Assembly (NCBI RefSeq): GCF_009904055.1
Contig: NZ_WYDP01000003.1
Location: 372,001 to 436,000 of the forward strand
Reading direction: 5' to 3'
DNA: 64,000 bases
Source of the DNA: Rubellimicrobium sp. CFH 75288
GTDB lineage: Bacteria > Pseudomonadota > Alphaproteobacteria > Rhodobacterales > Rhodobacteraceae
Position 1 is the stretch's first letter; the number at the start of each line of letters is the position of its first letter. The position numbers were made by a program, and so were the translations under genes. Under the pieces are notes generated by a model. The model worked only from the letters and a program-made list of their open reading frames with translations, did no database searches and was not told the origin of the DNA. Of the stretch, positions 16,793-24,516 are shown piece after piece.

Positions 16793-17664
16793 GGCGTCCC
16801 GCTGGGGGACCAGTCGAGGGTCATCGCGGCCTCGAGCGTCTCGCCGGGGGCGAGGGGGACGAGGCCGGGGCGGTCGGGGAGGGAATGGGCGTCCACGGGG
16901 TGGGACACCGGCTCGAGGCAGAGAAAGGGGGCGCTGGCGCCGGGGGAATAGGCGAGAAGCGTGCCGAGGCCGCGGGCGGCGAGGCGGACGGAGACGGCGC
17001 GGCCGGAGGTCTGGAGCACCTCGGCCGTCCCGTCCCAGCCGTCGAAGGCGGCGTTGAGCCAGCCTTCGGGGAAGGGGCGGGGGGCGGAGAAGTCGAGCGT
17101 GGGGGGGAGCGGCTCGGGCGCGGGGCCGCGGGGCAGGTGGCGGTCGTCCTGCGGCCACCAGCCGGCGGCGGCGAAGCGCGCGCGGGTGCCCGCGTCGCGG
17201 GGAAACCACGGGTGGAAGCCGAGGCCCCAGGGCAGGGTCATGTCGGCGCGGCTGACGAGGCGGAGCGTGACGTGCAGCGCGTGGGGGGAGAGGTGCCAGG
17301 TCGCCTCGGCCTCGTAGCGCCAGGGGCCGAAGGCGCCGTCGGGCAGGCGCAGCACGGCCCGGGCGGTTTCGGCGGACGCGACCTGCCAGGGGCGCTGGAA
17401 CGCGTCGCCGTGGATGGGGAAGGGCTCGCCCGCCAGGTTGGGGGGGAGGGGGTGGGTGCGACCGTCCCAGGCGAGGGGGCGGGAGATGCGGTTGGAGAAG
17501 GGCGCGAGCAGGTTGCAGGCGAGCGCGAAGGGGCCGGGGGGGCGCCCCTCTCCGGCCGAGAGGACGGGCAGGCCGCCCGCCGCGAGGGAGGCCAGCGCAC
17601 CGCCGCGGGCGGGCGAAACGGCCGCGCGGGCGGGCCCTGAGGAGAGGACGAGGTCGTTCACCAT
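16789..17664 (-). CDS. Aldose 1-epimerase (mutarotase) family protein
   Basis: It is a 291-residue aldose epimerase-like protein that would interconvert alpha and beta anomers of the imported sugar before oxidation. Supporting motifs are ALACNLLAPFSNRIS, GEPFPIHGDAFQRPWQV (with the conserved His), LGFHPWFPR (second catalytic-type His) and PFLCLEPVSHPVDA (Glu in the usual general-base position). These are the standard landmarks of the family, unlike the more divergent paralogue at 11630. Its start overlaps the stop of the SDR gene and its stop overlaps the ferredoxin start. It suggests the substrate, or a product, is a free reducing sugar. Confidence 0.88.
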   Translation of the reverse strand: MVNDLVLSSGPARAAVSPARGGALASLAAGGLPVLSAGEGRPPGPFALACNLLAPFSNRISRPLAWDGRTHPLPPNLAGEPFPIHGDAFQRPWQVASAETARAVLRLPDGAFGPWRYEAEATWHLSPHALHVTLRLVSRADMTLPWGLGFHPWFPRDAGTRARFAAAGWWPQDDRHLPRGPAPEPLPPTLDFSAPRPFPEGWLNAAFDGWDGTAEVLQTSGRAVSVRLAARGLGTLLAYSPGASAPFLCLEPVSHPVDAHSLPDRPGLVPLAPGETLEAAMTLDWSPSGTP

Positions 17665-18356
17665 CCCCCGTCCACCCCGATGTTCTGCCCCGAGATCAGG
17701 CCCGCGCGGTCCGAGCAGAGGAACAGCGCCAGTTCGGCCACGTCCTCGGGGCGGATGCGCTGCTTGACCGACTGGTGCTCGAGAACCCATGCCTCGTATT
17801 CGGCGAGGCGGTCGCCGAAGACGCGCCGCTCGGCCTCGGAGACGACAGCGCCGGGGGCGATGGCGTTGACGGTGATGCCCCAGGGGCCGAGTTCGCGGGC
17901 GAGCGCACGGGTCAGGCCGAGGAGCGCGCCCTTGGAGGCGACATAGGGCACGTAGCCCGTCCATTGCCCGTTCAGCGTGAGCGAGGTGAGCGAGACGATG
18001 CGGCCCCAGCCCCGCGCCTTCATGGCGGGCGCGAGCGCGCGGGCGAGCGCAAAGGCCGCGCCCGCGTTGACGCGCATCTGCTCCTCCCAGTCCTCGGGGG
18101 AGAAGTCCTCGAAGGGGCGGTTGAGGATCAGGGCGGCGTTGTTGACGAGAGCATCGAAGGGCCCGGCGGCGGCGGCCAGCGCGGCGGCCTCGGCCGGGCG
18201 GGAGAGGTCGGCAGCGAGGGGCTCGGTCCCCGGCGGGGCGGGCTGACCGGGCCGGTCGAGGGCCGTGACGCGCCAGCCCGCCCCGGCAAAGGCGGCCGCG
18301 AGGGCGCGTCCGATGCTGCCCGATGCGCCGGTGACGAGGACCCGCCGCCCCTCCAT
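17658..18356 (-). CDS. Short-chain dehydrogenase/reductase (SDR), probable sugar dehydrogenase
   Basis: It is a 232-residue classical SDR using NAD(P)H. The cofactor motif is TGASGSIG (9-16), followed by NNA (72-74), Ser125 in SLTSLTLNG, and Tyr138/Lys142 in YVPYVASKGAL. The C-terminal LISGQNIGVDGGW is typical. A GTG a few codons upstream could also serve as start; ATG 18356 fits the Rossmann fold entry best. In the operon it lies between the first importer and the mutarotase, the place expected for the enzyme oxidising the sugar at C1 or reducing a keto intermediate. Confidence 0.9.
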   Translation of the reverse strand: MEGRRVLVTGASGSIGRALAAAFAGAGWRVTALDRPGQPAPPGTEPLAADLSRPAEAAALAAAAGPFDALVNNAALILNRPFEDFSPEDWEEQMRVNAGAAFALARALAPAMKARGWGRIVSLTSLTLNGQWTGYVPYVASKGALLGLTRALARELGPWGITVNAIAPGAVVSEAERRVFGDRLAEYEAWVLEHQSVKQRIRPEDVAELALFLCSDRAGLISGQNIGVDGGW

Positions 18357-18370
18357 GCGCCCCCACGCCG

Positions 18371-19123
18371 TCACAGGACGGCGTGGACCTCCTCGATCGA
18401 GGTCCGGGACACGGGGCGGTCCAGCACGACCTGGCCCAGCGCCATCGCCACGATGCGGTCGCAGCAGGCGAAGACGTGGTGCATGTTGTGCGAGATGAAG
18501 ATGGCCGTGATCCCCTGGTCGCGCAGGCCGCGCACGAAGCCGATGACCTTTTCCGTCTCCTTGACCGAGAGGTGGTTGGTGGGCTCGTCCAGGATCATGA
18601 CCTTGGACTTGAAGTGCATGGCGCGCGCGATGGCGACGCCCTGCCGCTGGCCACCGGAGAGTTCGCCCACCAGCGCGTCGGGGCTGCGCAGGTGCAGGTC
18701 CACGTCGGCGATGGCACGCACCGATTCCGCGCGCATGCGCCGCTCGTCCAGCCAGCCGATGCCGCCGAATGACCATTTCAGCGGCTCGCGCCCGATGAAA
18801 AGGTTGCGGGCGATCGACATGGTGGGGACCATCGAGTTGTACTGGTAGATGGTCTCGATCCCGAGTTCCATCGCCGCGCGGGGAGAGCGGATGGAGACGG
18901 GGCGGCCCTCGACCAGCACCTCGCCCTCGTCGGGCTGGTGAAGGCCCGACAGGATGGAGATGAGGGTGGACTTGCCGGCGCCGTTGTCGCCGACGAGGCC
19001 CAGCGCCTGCCCCCGCGGGATGTCGAGCGAGACGCCCTTGAGCGCGTGCACGCCCGAGTACCACTTGTGGAGGTTGCGCACCGCGATGATGGCGTCGGCC
19101 GGGGGCGGAAGGGTTCCGTCCAT
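18371..19123 (-). CDS. Sugar ABC transporter ATP-binding protein (first importer)
   Basis: It is a 250-residue single-domain ATPase of the ribose/fructose importer group. Walker A is GDNGAGKS (45-52), the signature LSGGQRQ (155-161) and Walker B VMILDE (175-180), with the switch histidine in ISHNMHHVF. It resembles the ATPase at 12691 along its length but differs in the helical subdomain (PLKWSFGGIGWLDERRM), so the two importers are not recent copies. It lies 3 bp after its permease gene. Confidence 0.93.
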   Translation of the reverse strand: MDGTLPPPADAIIAVRNLHKWYSGVHALKGVSLDIPRGQALGLVGDNGAGKSTLISILSGLHQPDEGEVLVEGRPVSIRSPRAAMELGIETIYQYNSMVPTMSIARNLFIGREPLKWSFGGIGWLDERRMRAESVRAIADVDLHLRSPDALVGELSGGQRQGVAIARAMHFKSKVMILDEPTNHLSVKETEKVIGFVRGLRDQGITAIFISHNMHHVFACCDRIVAMALGQVVLDRPVSRTSIEEVHAVL

Positions 19124-19126
19124 CGC

Positions 19127-20188
19127 TCAGGTCTCCACCTTCATGGCGCGGCCGCGCCTGCGCAGCCAGGCGTTGCCCACCACGGCGAGGATCAGCAGGC
19201 CGCCGACGGCGAACTGGAACCAGTTGCTGTCCACGCGGCTGAGCACCATGCCGTTGTCGATCACGCGGATCAGCAGCGCGCCGATGACGCCGCCGAGGAT
19301 CGAGCCCACGCCGCCGAACAGCGAGGTGCCCCCGATCACGGCGGCGGCGACGGCCTGAAGCTCCATGCCGACGCCGATGGAGGGGAGCGGCGAGCCGAGG
19401 CGCAGGACCTGAAGCATGCCGGCGAAGCCCGCGAGCAGCGAGCAGAGCATGAAGCACGCGATCTTGACCCGGGCGGTGGGGATGCCCATGGCCTGTGCGG
19501 CCGGCAGGAAGCCCCCCGTGGCGCGCACCCAGTTGCCGAAATTGGTGCGCCCCAGCAGCAGCGCCACCAGCACCGCGATGCCGAGAAACCACAGGAGCGA
19601 GGCGCGCACCAGGCTCCCCGGCCCCACATAGCCCACGAACAGCCAGGCGGGGATCGCGCTGGGGTCGAGCCGGGGCGGAAAGCCCCCGGAGATCACGACC
19701 GTGAGCGAGCGCGCCATGAACAGCATCCCCAGCGTGGTGATGAAGGAGGGGATGTTGAAGGCGATCGTGACCCAGCCGTTGATGAAGCCGATCAGGAGGC
19801 AGACGAGGAGCCCCGCCCCCATGGCGAACCAGAAGGGCCAACCCCCGACCATCAGCACGGCCATCGTCATCGGCATCAGCGCGAAGACCGAGCCCACGGA
19901 GAGGTCGAACTCGCCGCAGATCATCAGGAGCGTGACGCCGACGGCGACCAGCGCCACCTCGGGCAGGAGGCCCAGCATTCCGCGCAGGTTGGCGGCCGAG
20001 AGGAACACCCCGTCCGAGCGGATCTGGAAGGCGGCGACGAGGATCACGAGCAGCAGCACGGCCATCAGCTCGGGCTTCTGGAGCGCGAGCTTGAGAAGCC
20101 TCCGCCCCGGCGAGCGCGGGGCGGAAGGGGTGGCGGGCGCCCCGGCCGCAGAGTTCACCGGGGCCGCCGGCACCCGCCGCGCGGCCAT
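19127..20188 (-). CDS. Sugar ABC transporter permease (first importer)
   Basis: It is a 353-residue RbsC-like permease with about ten helices after a proline- and alanine-rich cytoplasmic tail of some 35 residues. Signature regions are LLMICGEFDLSVGSVFALMP, IPSFITTLGMLFMAR and GVGMELQAVAAAVIGGTSLFGG. Its ATG overlaps the stop codon of the binding-protein gene (TGATG), so translation is coupled and no hairpin separates them, unlike the other binding-protein genes in this window. Confidence 0.92.
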   Translation of the reverse strand: MAARRVPAAPVNSAAGAPATPSAPRSPGRRLLKLALQKPELMAVLLLVILVAAFQIRSDGVFLSAANLRGMLGLLPEVALVAVGVTLLMICGEFDLSVGSVFALMPMTMAVLMVGGWPFWFAMGAGLLVCLLIGFINGWVTIAFNIPSFITTLGMLFMARSLTVVISGGFPPRLDPSAIPAWLFVGYVGPGSLVRASLLWFLGIAVLVALLLGRTNFGNWVRATGGFLPAAQAMGIPTARVKIACFMLCSLLAGFAGMLQVLRLGSPLPSIGVGMELQAVAAAVIGGTSLFGGVGSILGGVIGALLIRVIDNGMVLSRVDSNWFQFAVGGLLILAVVGNAWLRRRGRAMKVET

Positions 20189-21177
20189 CAGCGGAGCCCC
20201 TGGGCGGAGAGGTCCATGATCGCGTCCACCATGTCGGGCGTCACGACCCCTTGCCCGGTGTCGATGTCGGTGGGCGCGAGACCGACCCGCTCGCTCAGAT
20301 AGACCATCATCACGGGCATGAAGCCCTGCATGTAGGGCTGCTGATCGATCTGGACCTGGACATAGCCCGCCTTCATCTGGTCGAGCACCTCGGGGACGAG
20401 GTCGAAGCCGCCCAGCAGGACGGTGCCCGGCTCCACCCCGCGGTCGGCGAGCACGCGCGCCACGCCGGCATGCCAGAAGCCCGTGTCGAAATAGGCGGTC
20501 GTGTCGGGGTTGGCGGCGAGATAGGCGCCCACGCGGTCGGAGACCACGGCAAGGTCGGTGCCCGAATCGATGCGCTCGTAGCTGAACTCCCGGTCCGGGT
20601 TCTGCGCGGCCCATTCCTCCAGGCCCTCGATGATGCCCTGGGCGCGCTGCTCGGACCAGTTCTGGCCGGGGGCGGAGACGCCGACGAGGACCTTGATCGG
20701 TCCCTCGGCGGGGAAGTTCTCGGCCTGGGCCTGGGCGAGCGTGCGGCCGGCGGGGATGAAGCCCTGCCCCACGAAGGCCTGCCGCGCGTTGCCGGACGCC
20801 CCTTCGAGATCGTCCACGTTGGAGCCGATGACGATGATGCCGGCGTCGCGGGCGCGCTGGATCACGTCGTCGAAGGCCGTGTTGTCCACGATGGAAGTGA
20901 TGAGCGCGTCGGGCTCGCGCGCGAGCGCGGCCTCCATGTTGGCAAGCTGTTCCTGGATGGAGCCCTCGGTCTGGGTGAAGATCATCTGGCAGCTCGCCTC
21001 GATCCGCGCGCAGGCATCCTCGAATCCGCGCTGGACGGCCTGCCAGAAGGTGTTGGAGGCCGAGGAATGGTGCGTGAACACGATCTCGATGGGCGCGTCG
21101 TCCTGGGCGAGGACGCCGGTGGCGCAGCCTGCAAGCAGGGCTGCCGCGAGCAGGCGGGTCTTGGCGGTTCGGGTCAT
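20188..21177 (-). CDS. Sugar ABC transporter substrate-binding protein (first importer, MocB-like)
   Basis: It is a 329-residue type I periplasmic binding protein. The N-terminus carries a lipobox-like LLAGC at residue 18 and also a normal signal-peptidase site (GVLA before QDD), so it may be a lipoprotein or freely periplasmic. Core motifs: NTFWQAVQRGFEDACARI, LITSIVDNTAFDDVIQRA, AGIIVIGSNVDD and FDTGFWHAG. Binding proteins of this kind accompany rhizopine (MocB) and cyclitol uptake, which fits the MocD/MocE genes of the locus, but the ligand is not proven. It is 22 bp downstream of the enolase-superfamily gene. Confidence 0.9.
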   Translation of the reverse strand: MTRTAKTRLLAAALLAGCATGVLAQDDAPIEIVFTHHSSASNTFWQAVQRGFEDACARIEASCQMIFTQTEGSIQEQLANMEAALAREPDALITSIVDNTAFDDVIQRARDAGIIVIGSNVDDLEGASGNARQAFVGQGFIPAGRTLAQAQAENFPAEGPIKVLVGVSAPGQNWSEQRAQGIIEGLEEWAAQNPDREFSYERIDSGTDLAVVSDRVGAYLAANPDTTAYFDTGFWHAGVARVLADRGVEPGTVLLGGFDLVPEVLDQMKAGYVQVQIDQQPYMQGFMPVMMVYLSERVGLAPTDIDTGQGVVTPDMVDAIMDLSAQGLR

Positions 21178-21199
21178 CCTGGGCTCCTCCCTGAGCGGT

Positions 21200-22399
21200 T
21201 CAGATGGTCTTGGCGTCCGAGACGCGTCGGGTGACGGTGAAGGCGCGGTCGAGGTCGGGGTGCAGGTCGAGACCGAGGCCGGGGCCGGGCGGAACGCCGA
21301 TATGGCCGTCCCGGACTTCGGGCAGGGCAGTCACGCAGTCGCGATACCAGGTGCGCAGGAAGGCGCGCACGCTTTCCTGCACCAGCGCGTTGGGGGCGTT
21401 GAGCGCGAGATGCGTGGAGGCGGCGAGGACCACGGGCCCCGTGCAGTCGTGGGGCGCCACGGGCAGGTGCCAGGCCTCGGCCATGGCGGCGATCTTGCGC
21501 GCCTCGGACAGCCCGCCGCACCAGGAGAGGTCGAGCATGACGATGCCGGGCGCGCCCGTCTCGATGAGGTCGCGGAAACCCCAGCGGCCGGCCAGGGTCT
21601 CGGAGGCGCAGACGGGGGCGGGCGAGGCGTCGGCATAGCGGCGCAGGGAGGCGAGGCTGTCGAGGCGGATAGGGTCCTCGTGCCAGTAGGTATCGAAGGG
21701 TTCGAGCGCGCGGGCGATGCGGATGGCGGGGGTGAGGTGCCACAGGCCGTGGAACTCGACCATGATCTCCATGCGGTCGCCCACGGCGCGGCGGATCTTC
21801 TCGAAGGGGGAGAGGGCTGTGCGCAGCTCCTCGGGCGCGATGTCGAGACCCCCCGTCCGCTCGGCCGCGGCGTCGAAGGGCCAGATCTTCATGGCGGTGA
21901 TCCCCTCCTCCAGCAGGGAAAGGGCCAGCTCGTCGGCGCGGTGGAGGAACGCGTCGAGATCGTCGAGATCGGTCGAGCCGAGGCCCCAGTTGCGGCTGGT
22001 CTGGCCGTCGGCGCGGGCGATGTAGCCGGGTCCGGCGCAGGTGTTGTAGGTGCGGATGCGCGACCGTGTGAATCCGCCGAGGAGCTGGGCGACGGGCTGG
22101 TCCGTGGCGCGGCCCCACAGGTCCCAGAGCGCGATGTCGAAGGCCGAGTTGCCCCGCATCTCGGCCCCCGCGGAGCGGAAGCCCAGATAGCCCCGGAGAT
22201 CGCGCGAGAGCGCGTCGATGGCGAGCGGGTCGCGCCCGATGACGCGGGGCGCGATCCATTCGTGCACATGCGCCTCGACCGCGCCCGCTCCGAAGAAGGT
22301 CTCGCCCAGGCCCGACAGACCCTCGTCCGTGTGCACGAGGAGCCACAGGAGGTTGGGCCGCTCGGCCGCGCGGACGGTCTCGAGAGCGCGGATGCGCAT
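21200..22399 (-). CDS. Mandelate racemase/enolase-superfamily dehydratase or racemase
   Basis: It is a 399-residue enzyme that abstracts the alpha-proton of a carboxylate with Mg2+. Candidate catalytic and metal residues: Lys171 (TAMKIWPFD), Glu215 and His217 (MVEFHGLWH), Glu241 (WHEDPI), Glu267 (ASETLAG), Asp290 (MLDLSWCGG) and His317 (APHDCTGP). The TAMKIWPFD-type motif belongs to acid-sugar dehydratases and related enzymes of unknown substrate. The ATG at 22399 overlaps the stop of the regulator gene (TGATG); a GTG one codon earlier is possible. In context it would dehydrate the sugar acid formed by the SDR. Confidence 0.88.
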   Translation of the reverse strand: MRIRALETVRAAERPNLLWLLVHTDEGLSGLGETFFGAGAVEAHVHEWIAPRVIGRDPLAIDALSRDLRGYLGFRSAGAEMRGNSAFDIALWDLWGRATDQPVAQLLGGFTRSRIRTYNTCAGPGYIARADGQTSRNWGLGSTDLDDLDAFLHRADELALSLLEEGITAMKIWPFDAAAERTGGLDIAPEELRTALSPFEKIRRAVGDRMEIMVEFHGLWHLTPAIRIARALEPFDTYWHEDPIRLDSLASLRRYADASPAPVCASETLAGRWGFRDLIETGAPGIVMLDLSWCGGLSEARKIAAMAEAWHLPVAPHDCTGPVVLAASTHLALNAPNALVQESVRAFLRTWYRDCVTALPEVRDGHIGVPPGPGLGLDLHPDLDRAFTVTRRVSDAKTI

Positions 22400-23136
22400 C
22401 ACGACACGCCGGCCGCAACGAGGGCCCGGAGGCTCTCGTCGAAATGGAGCGCCATGGCCTCGGCGGCGGCGGCGCTGTCGCCGCCCGCCACGGCGTCGGC
22501 GATGGCCTCGTGATTGGCGATCATGCGCTCGCGCAGGTCGGGCGTGGTCCTGCTGCGCCAGCCGATGGACCAGGTCTGGCGGGTGATGCCGCCGAAGGCG
22601 CCGATCAGGAGCGCGAAGACGGGATTGCGCGACGCTGCGGCGAGCAGCGTGTGGAAATCCAGATCGGCCTCCATCAGCACCGCAGGTTCGTCCATCGCGG
22701 CGCGCATGGCGGCGGCGGCCTCGCGGATGCGGATCGCTTCCTCGTCCGTGCGGCGCAGGGCGGCCAGGGTGACGATCCGTGTCTCGATGGTGCGGCGCAC
22801 GTCATAGACCTGCTGGATGCCGATCTGATCCGTGTGGACCCCGTGCTCGAACATGAGACCCATGGCGCCGGGATCGAGCGCACCCACCCGCGCCCGCCGG
22901 CCGTTGCCCAGATCGAGGATCCGCATGGCGGCGAGCGCCCGGAACGCCTCCCGCACGACCGGGCGGGAGACACCGAGTTCGCGGGAGAGGGCCGTCTCGG
23001 AGGGCAGCCGATCGCCCGGCATCAGGTTGGTGTCCCGGATGTGACGGGTGATCGCGGAGATCGTGCCGCCCACGAGCCCGCCGACGGGGGGCGCCGTCGG
23101 GTCGCTCTCGGTCTCCCTGTCGCGGAGTTGCTCCAT
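22399..23136 (-). CDS. GntR-family (FadR/FCD subfamily) regulator of the MocD/MocE locus
   Basis: It is a 245-residue regulator: an N-terminal winged HTH (MPGDRLPSETALSRELGVSRPVVREAFRAL, given as the standard GntR region near residues 38-70) and a C-terminal all-helical FCD domain, with likely metal-binding residues Asp and His in EADLDFHTLLA and HEAIADAVAGGD. It is the first gene of a thirteen-gene operon and is divergent from mocD. A perfect palindrome with the GT-N3-AC core of FadR-type sites lies 9 bp upstream of its start. The effector is likely a sugar acid of the pathway. Confidence 0.92.
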   Translation of the reverse strand: MEQLRDRETESDPTAPPVGGLVGGTISAITRHIRDTNLMPGDRLPSETALSRELGVSRPVVREAFRALAAMRILDLGNGRRARVGALDPGAMGLMFEHGVHTDQIGIQQVYDVRRTIETRIVTLAALRRTDEEAIRIREAAAAMRAAMDEPAVLMEADLDFHTLLAAASRNPVFALLIGAFGGITRQTWSIGWRSRTTPDLRERMIANHEAIADAVAGGDSAAAAEAMALHFDESLRALVAAGVS

Positions 23137-23144
23137 GCTCCCCC

Positions 23145-23203
23145 AACCTGTCCGACAGGTTTGGCTTGAACAAGTGTTAGTGCTGGCGCATATTGTCTGT
23201 CAA
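23145..23203. promoter_or_regulatory. Divergent promoters with GntR operator
   Basis: AACCTGTCCGACAGGTT (23145-23161) is a perfect inverted repeat around one base. Minus-strand promoter: TTGACA at 23203-23198 and a weak TAACAC at 23179-23174 (18 bp). Plus-strand promoter: TTGAAC at 23167-23172 and TATTGT at 23191-23196 (18 bp). The operator lies downstream of the first and abuts the -35 of the second, so one regulator can control both transcripts. Confidence 0.65.
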
Positions 23204-23333
23204 CGTCTCGCATGGGAGGCATGGACGCCCACGGCCGTGCGCCGGAACGGCCTGTTTCGCGGACCCATCCGGCGCGGAGCGGCGGACCGCCATGCCTCCC
23301 GGGTGCGGCCGATCATCATCGGGAGGATGTCCC

Positions 23334-24509
23334 ATGACGACCATGCCTTCGCCTGCTGCCGACGCGGACGGGGCCGGCTCTGCGCCCGGGCGGGCCGGCG
23401 CGGCGCCGGCTCGGGTCCGGGATTACTCCCTGACGGGGGAAAGCGCGCGCCGCGCGATCGAGTCAGGCCTCGCGGCGGCCGAGTGGTACCACACGGACGT
23501 GCCGCGCAAGACCATGAAGGAGCTGATGCAGCGCCGCGACGGACCGGCGATTCGCGACACGCTGATCTGGGCCGGCCTGCATGTGCTGTTCGCGGCCGGA
23601 GGCATCTGGTTCTGGGGCACGTGGTGGGCCGTGCCGTTCTGGCTCGCCTACGGGGTGATGTACGGCTCGGCCTGCGACTCGCGCTGGCACGAATGCGGGC
23701 ACGGCACCGCCTTCCGCACCCGCTGGATGAACGACGTGGTCTATCACATCGCGAGCTTCCAGGTGATGCGCAACCCGGTCTCCTGGCGCTGGAGCCATGC
23801 GCGCCACCACACCGACACGATCATCGTCGGGCGCGACGCCGAGATCGCGTGGATGCTGCCCCCGAACATGCTCAAGAAGGTGCTGCACTTCGTGGGCGTC
23901 TGGGATGTCTGGGATTCGCTGAAGATCCTGGCGCGCAACGCGGCCGGGCATCTGTCGGACGACGAGCGCAACTACATCCCCGAAAGCGAGATTCCCAAGG
24001 CCATCTTCGCCGCGCGCGTGCACATGGCGATCTACGGGCTGACGGGCGTGGCGACGGTGGCGATGCTGCTGGGCGGCTGGGGCTGGGCCTCGGCGATCCC
24101 CTTCCTGCTGATCGGCGGGCCGCGCATCTACGGCTGCTGGCACTTCATCATGACGGGGCTGATCCAGCATGGCGGTCTGGCCGAGGACGTGACGGACCAC
24201 CGCCTGAACTCCCGCACCTGCTACATGAACCCGATCTCGCGGTTCCTCTACTGGAACATGAACTACCACGTGGAGCACCACATGTTCCCGATGGTGCCCT
24301 ACTACAACCTTCCCAAGCTGCACGACCTCATCAAGCACGACCTCCCGGCGCCCAACACCTCGATCTGGGACGCCTATCGCGAGATGATCCCGGCCGTGTG
24401 GCGGCAGCGGAAGGACCCCGACTACTACCTGCGGCGCGAGCTGCCGCCGACCGCCAAGCCCTATCGCGAGGACCTGCACCGCTGGGTGCCGGACCGGTCC
24501 ATGGGCTGA
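23334..24509 (+). CDS. mocD: MocD-like membrane di-iron oxygenase (fatty-acid desaturase family)
   Basis: It is a 391-residue membrane protein with the three histidine boxes of the desaturase/hydroxylase family: His119-ECG-His123, His155-AR-His158-His159, and His312-VE-His315-His316, plus LIQHGGLAEDVTDHR. Hydrophobic segments lie near residues 77-112 and 228-262. It strongly recalls MocD, the oxygenase of rhizopine catabolism thought to remove the O-methyl group with the ferredoxin MocE; a MocE homologue is encoded in the divergent operon. The ATG at 23334 follows GGGAGGA. A true lipid desaturase is less likely because of the genes around it. The O-demethylase role is inference. Confidence 0.85.
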   Translation: MTTMPSPAADADGAGSAPGRAGAAPARVRDYSLTGESARRAIESGLAAAEWYHTDVPRKTMKELMQRRDGPAIRDTLIWAGLHVLFAAGGIWFWGTWWAVPFWLAYGVMYGSACDSRWHECGHGTAFRTRWMNDVVYHIASFQVMRNPVSWRWSHARHHTDTIIVGRDAEIAWMLPPNMLKKVLHFVGVWDVWDSLKILARNAAGHLSDDERNYIPESEIPKAIFAARVHMAIYGLTGVATVAMLLGGWGWASAIPFLLIGGPRIYGCWHFIMTGLIQHGGLAEDVTDHRLNSRTCYMNPISRFLYWNMNYHVEHHMFPMVPYYNLPKLHDLIKHDLPAPNTSIWDAYREMIPAVWRQRKDPDYYLRRELPPTAKPYREDLHRWVPDRSMG

Positions 24510-24516
24510 CGGGGCG

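Noticed and set aside
23334-24509. Ordinary lipid fatty-acid desaturase
   Set aside because: The histidine boxes alone allow it, but the divergent operon with a MocE-type ferredoxin and sugar genes makes a MocD-type role more likely; kept as the alternative.
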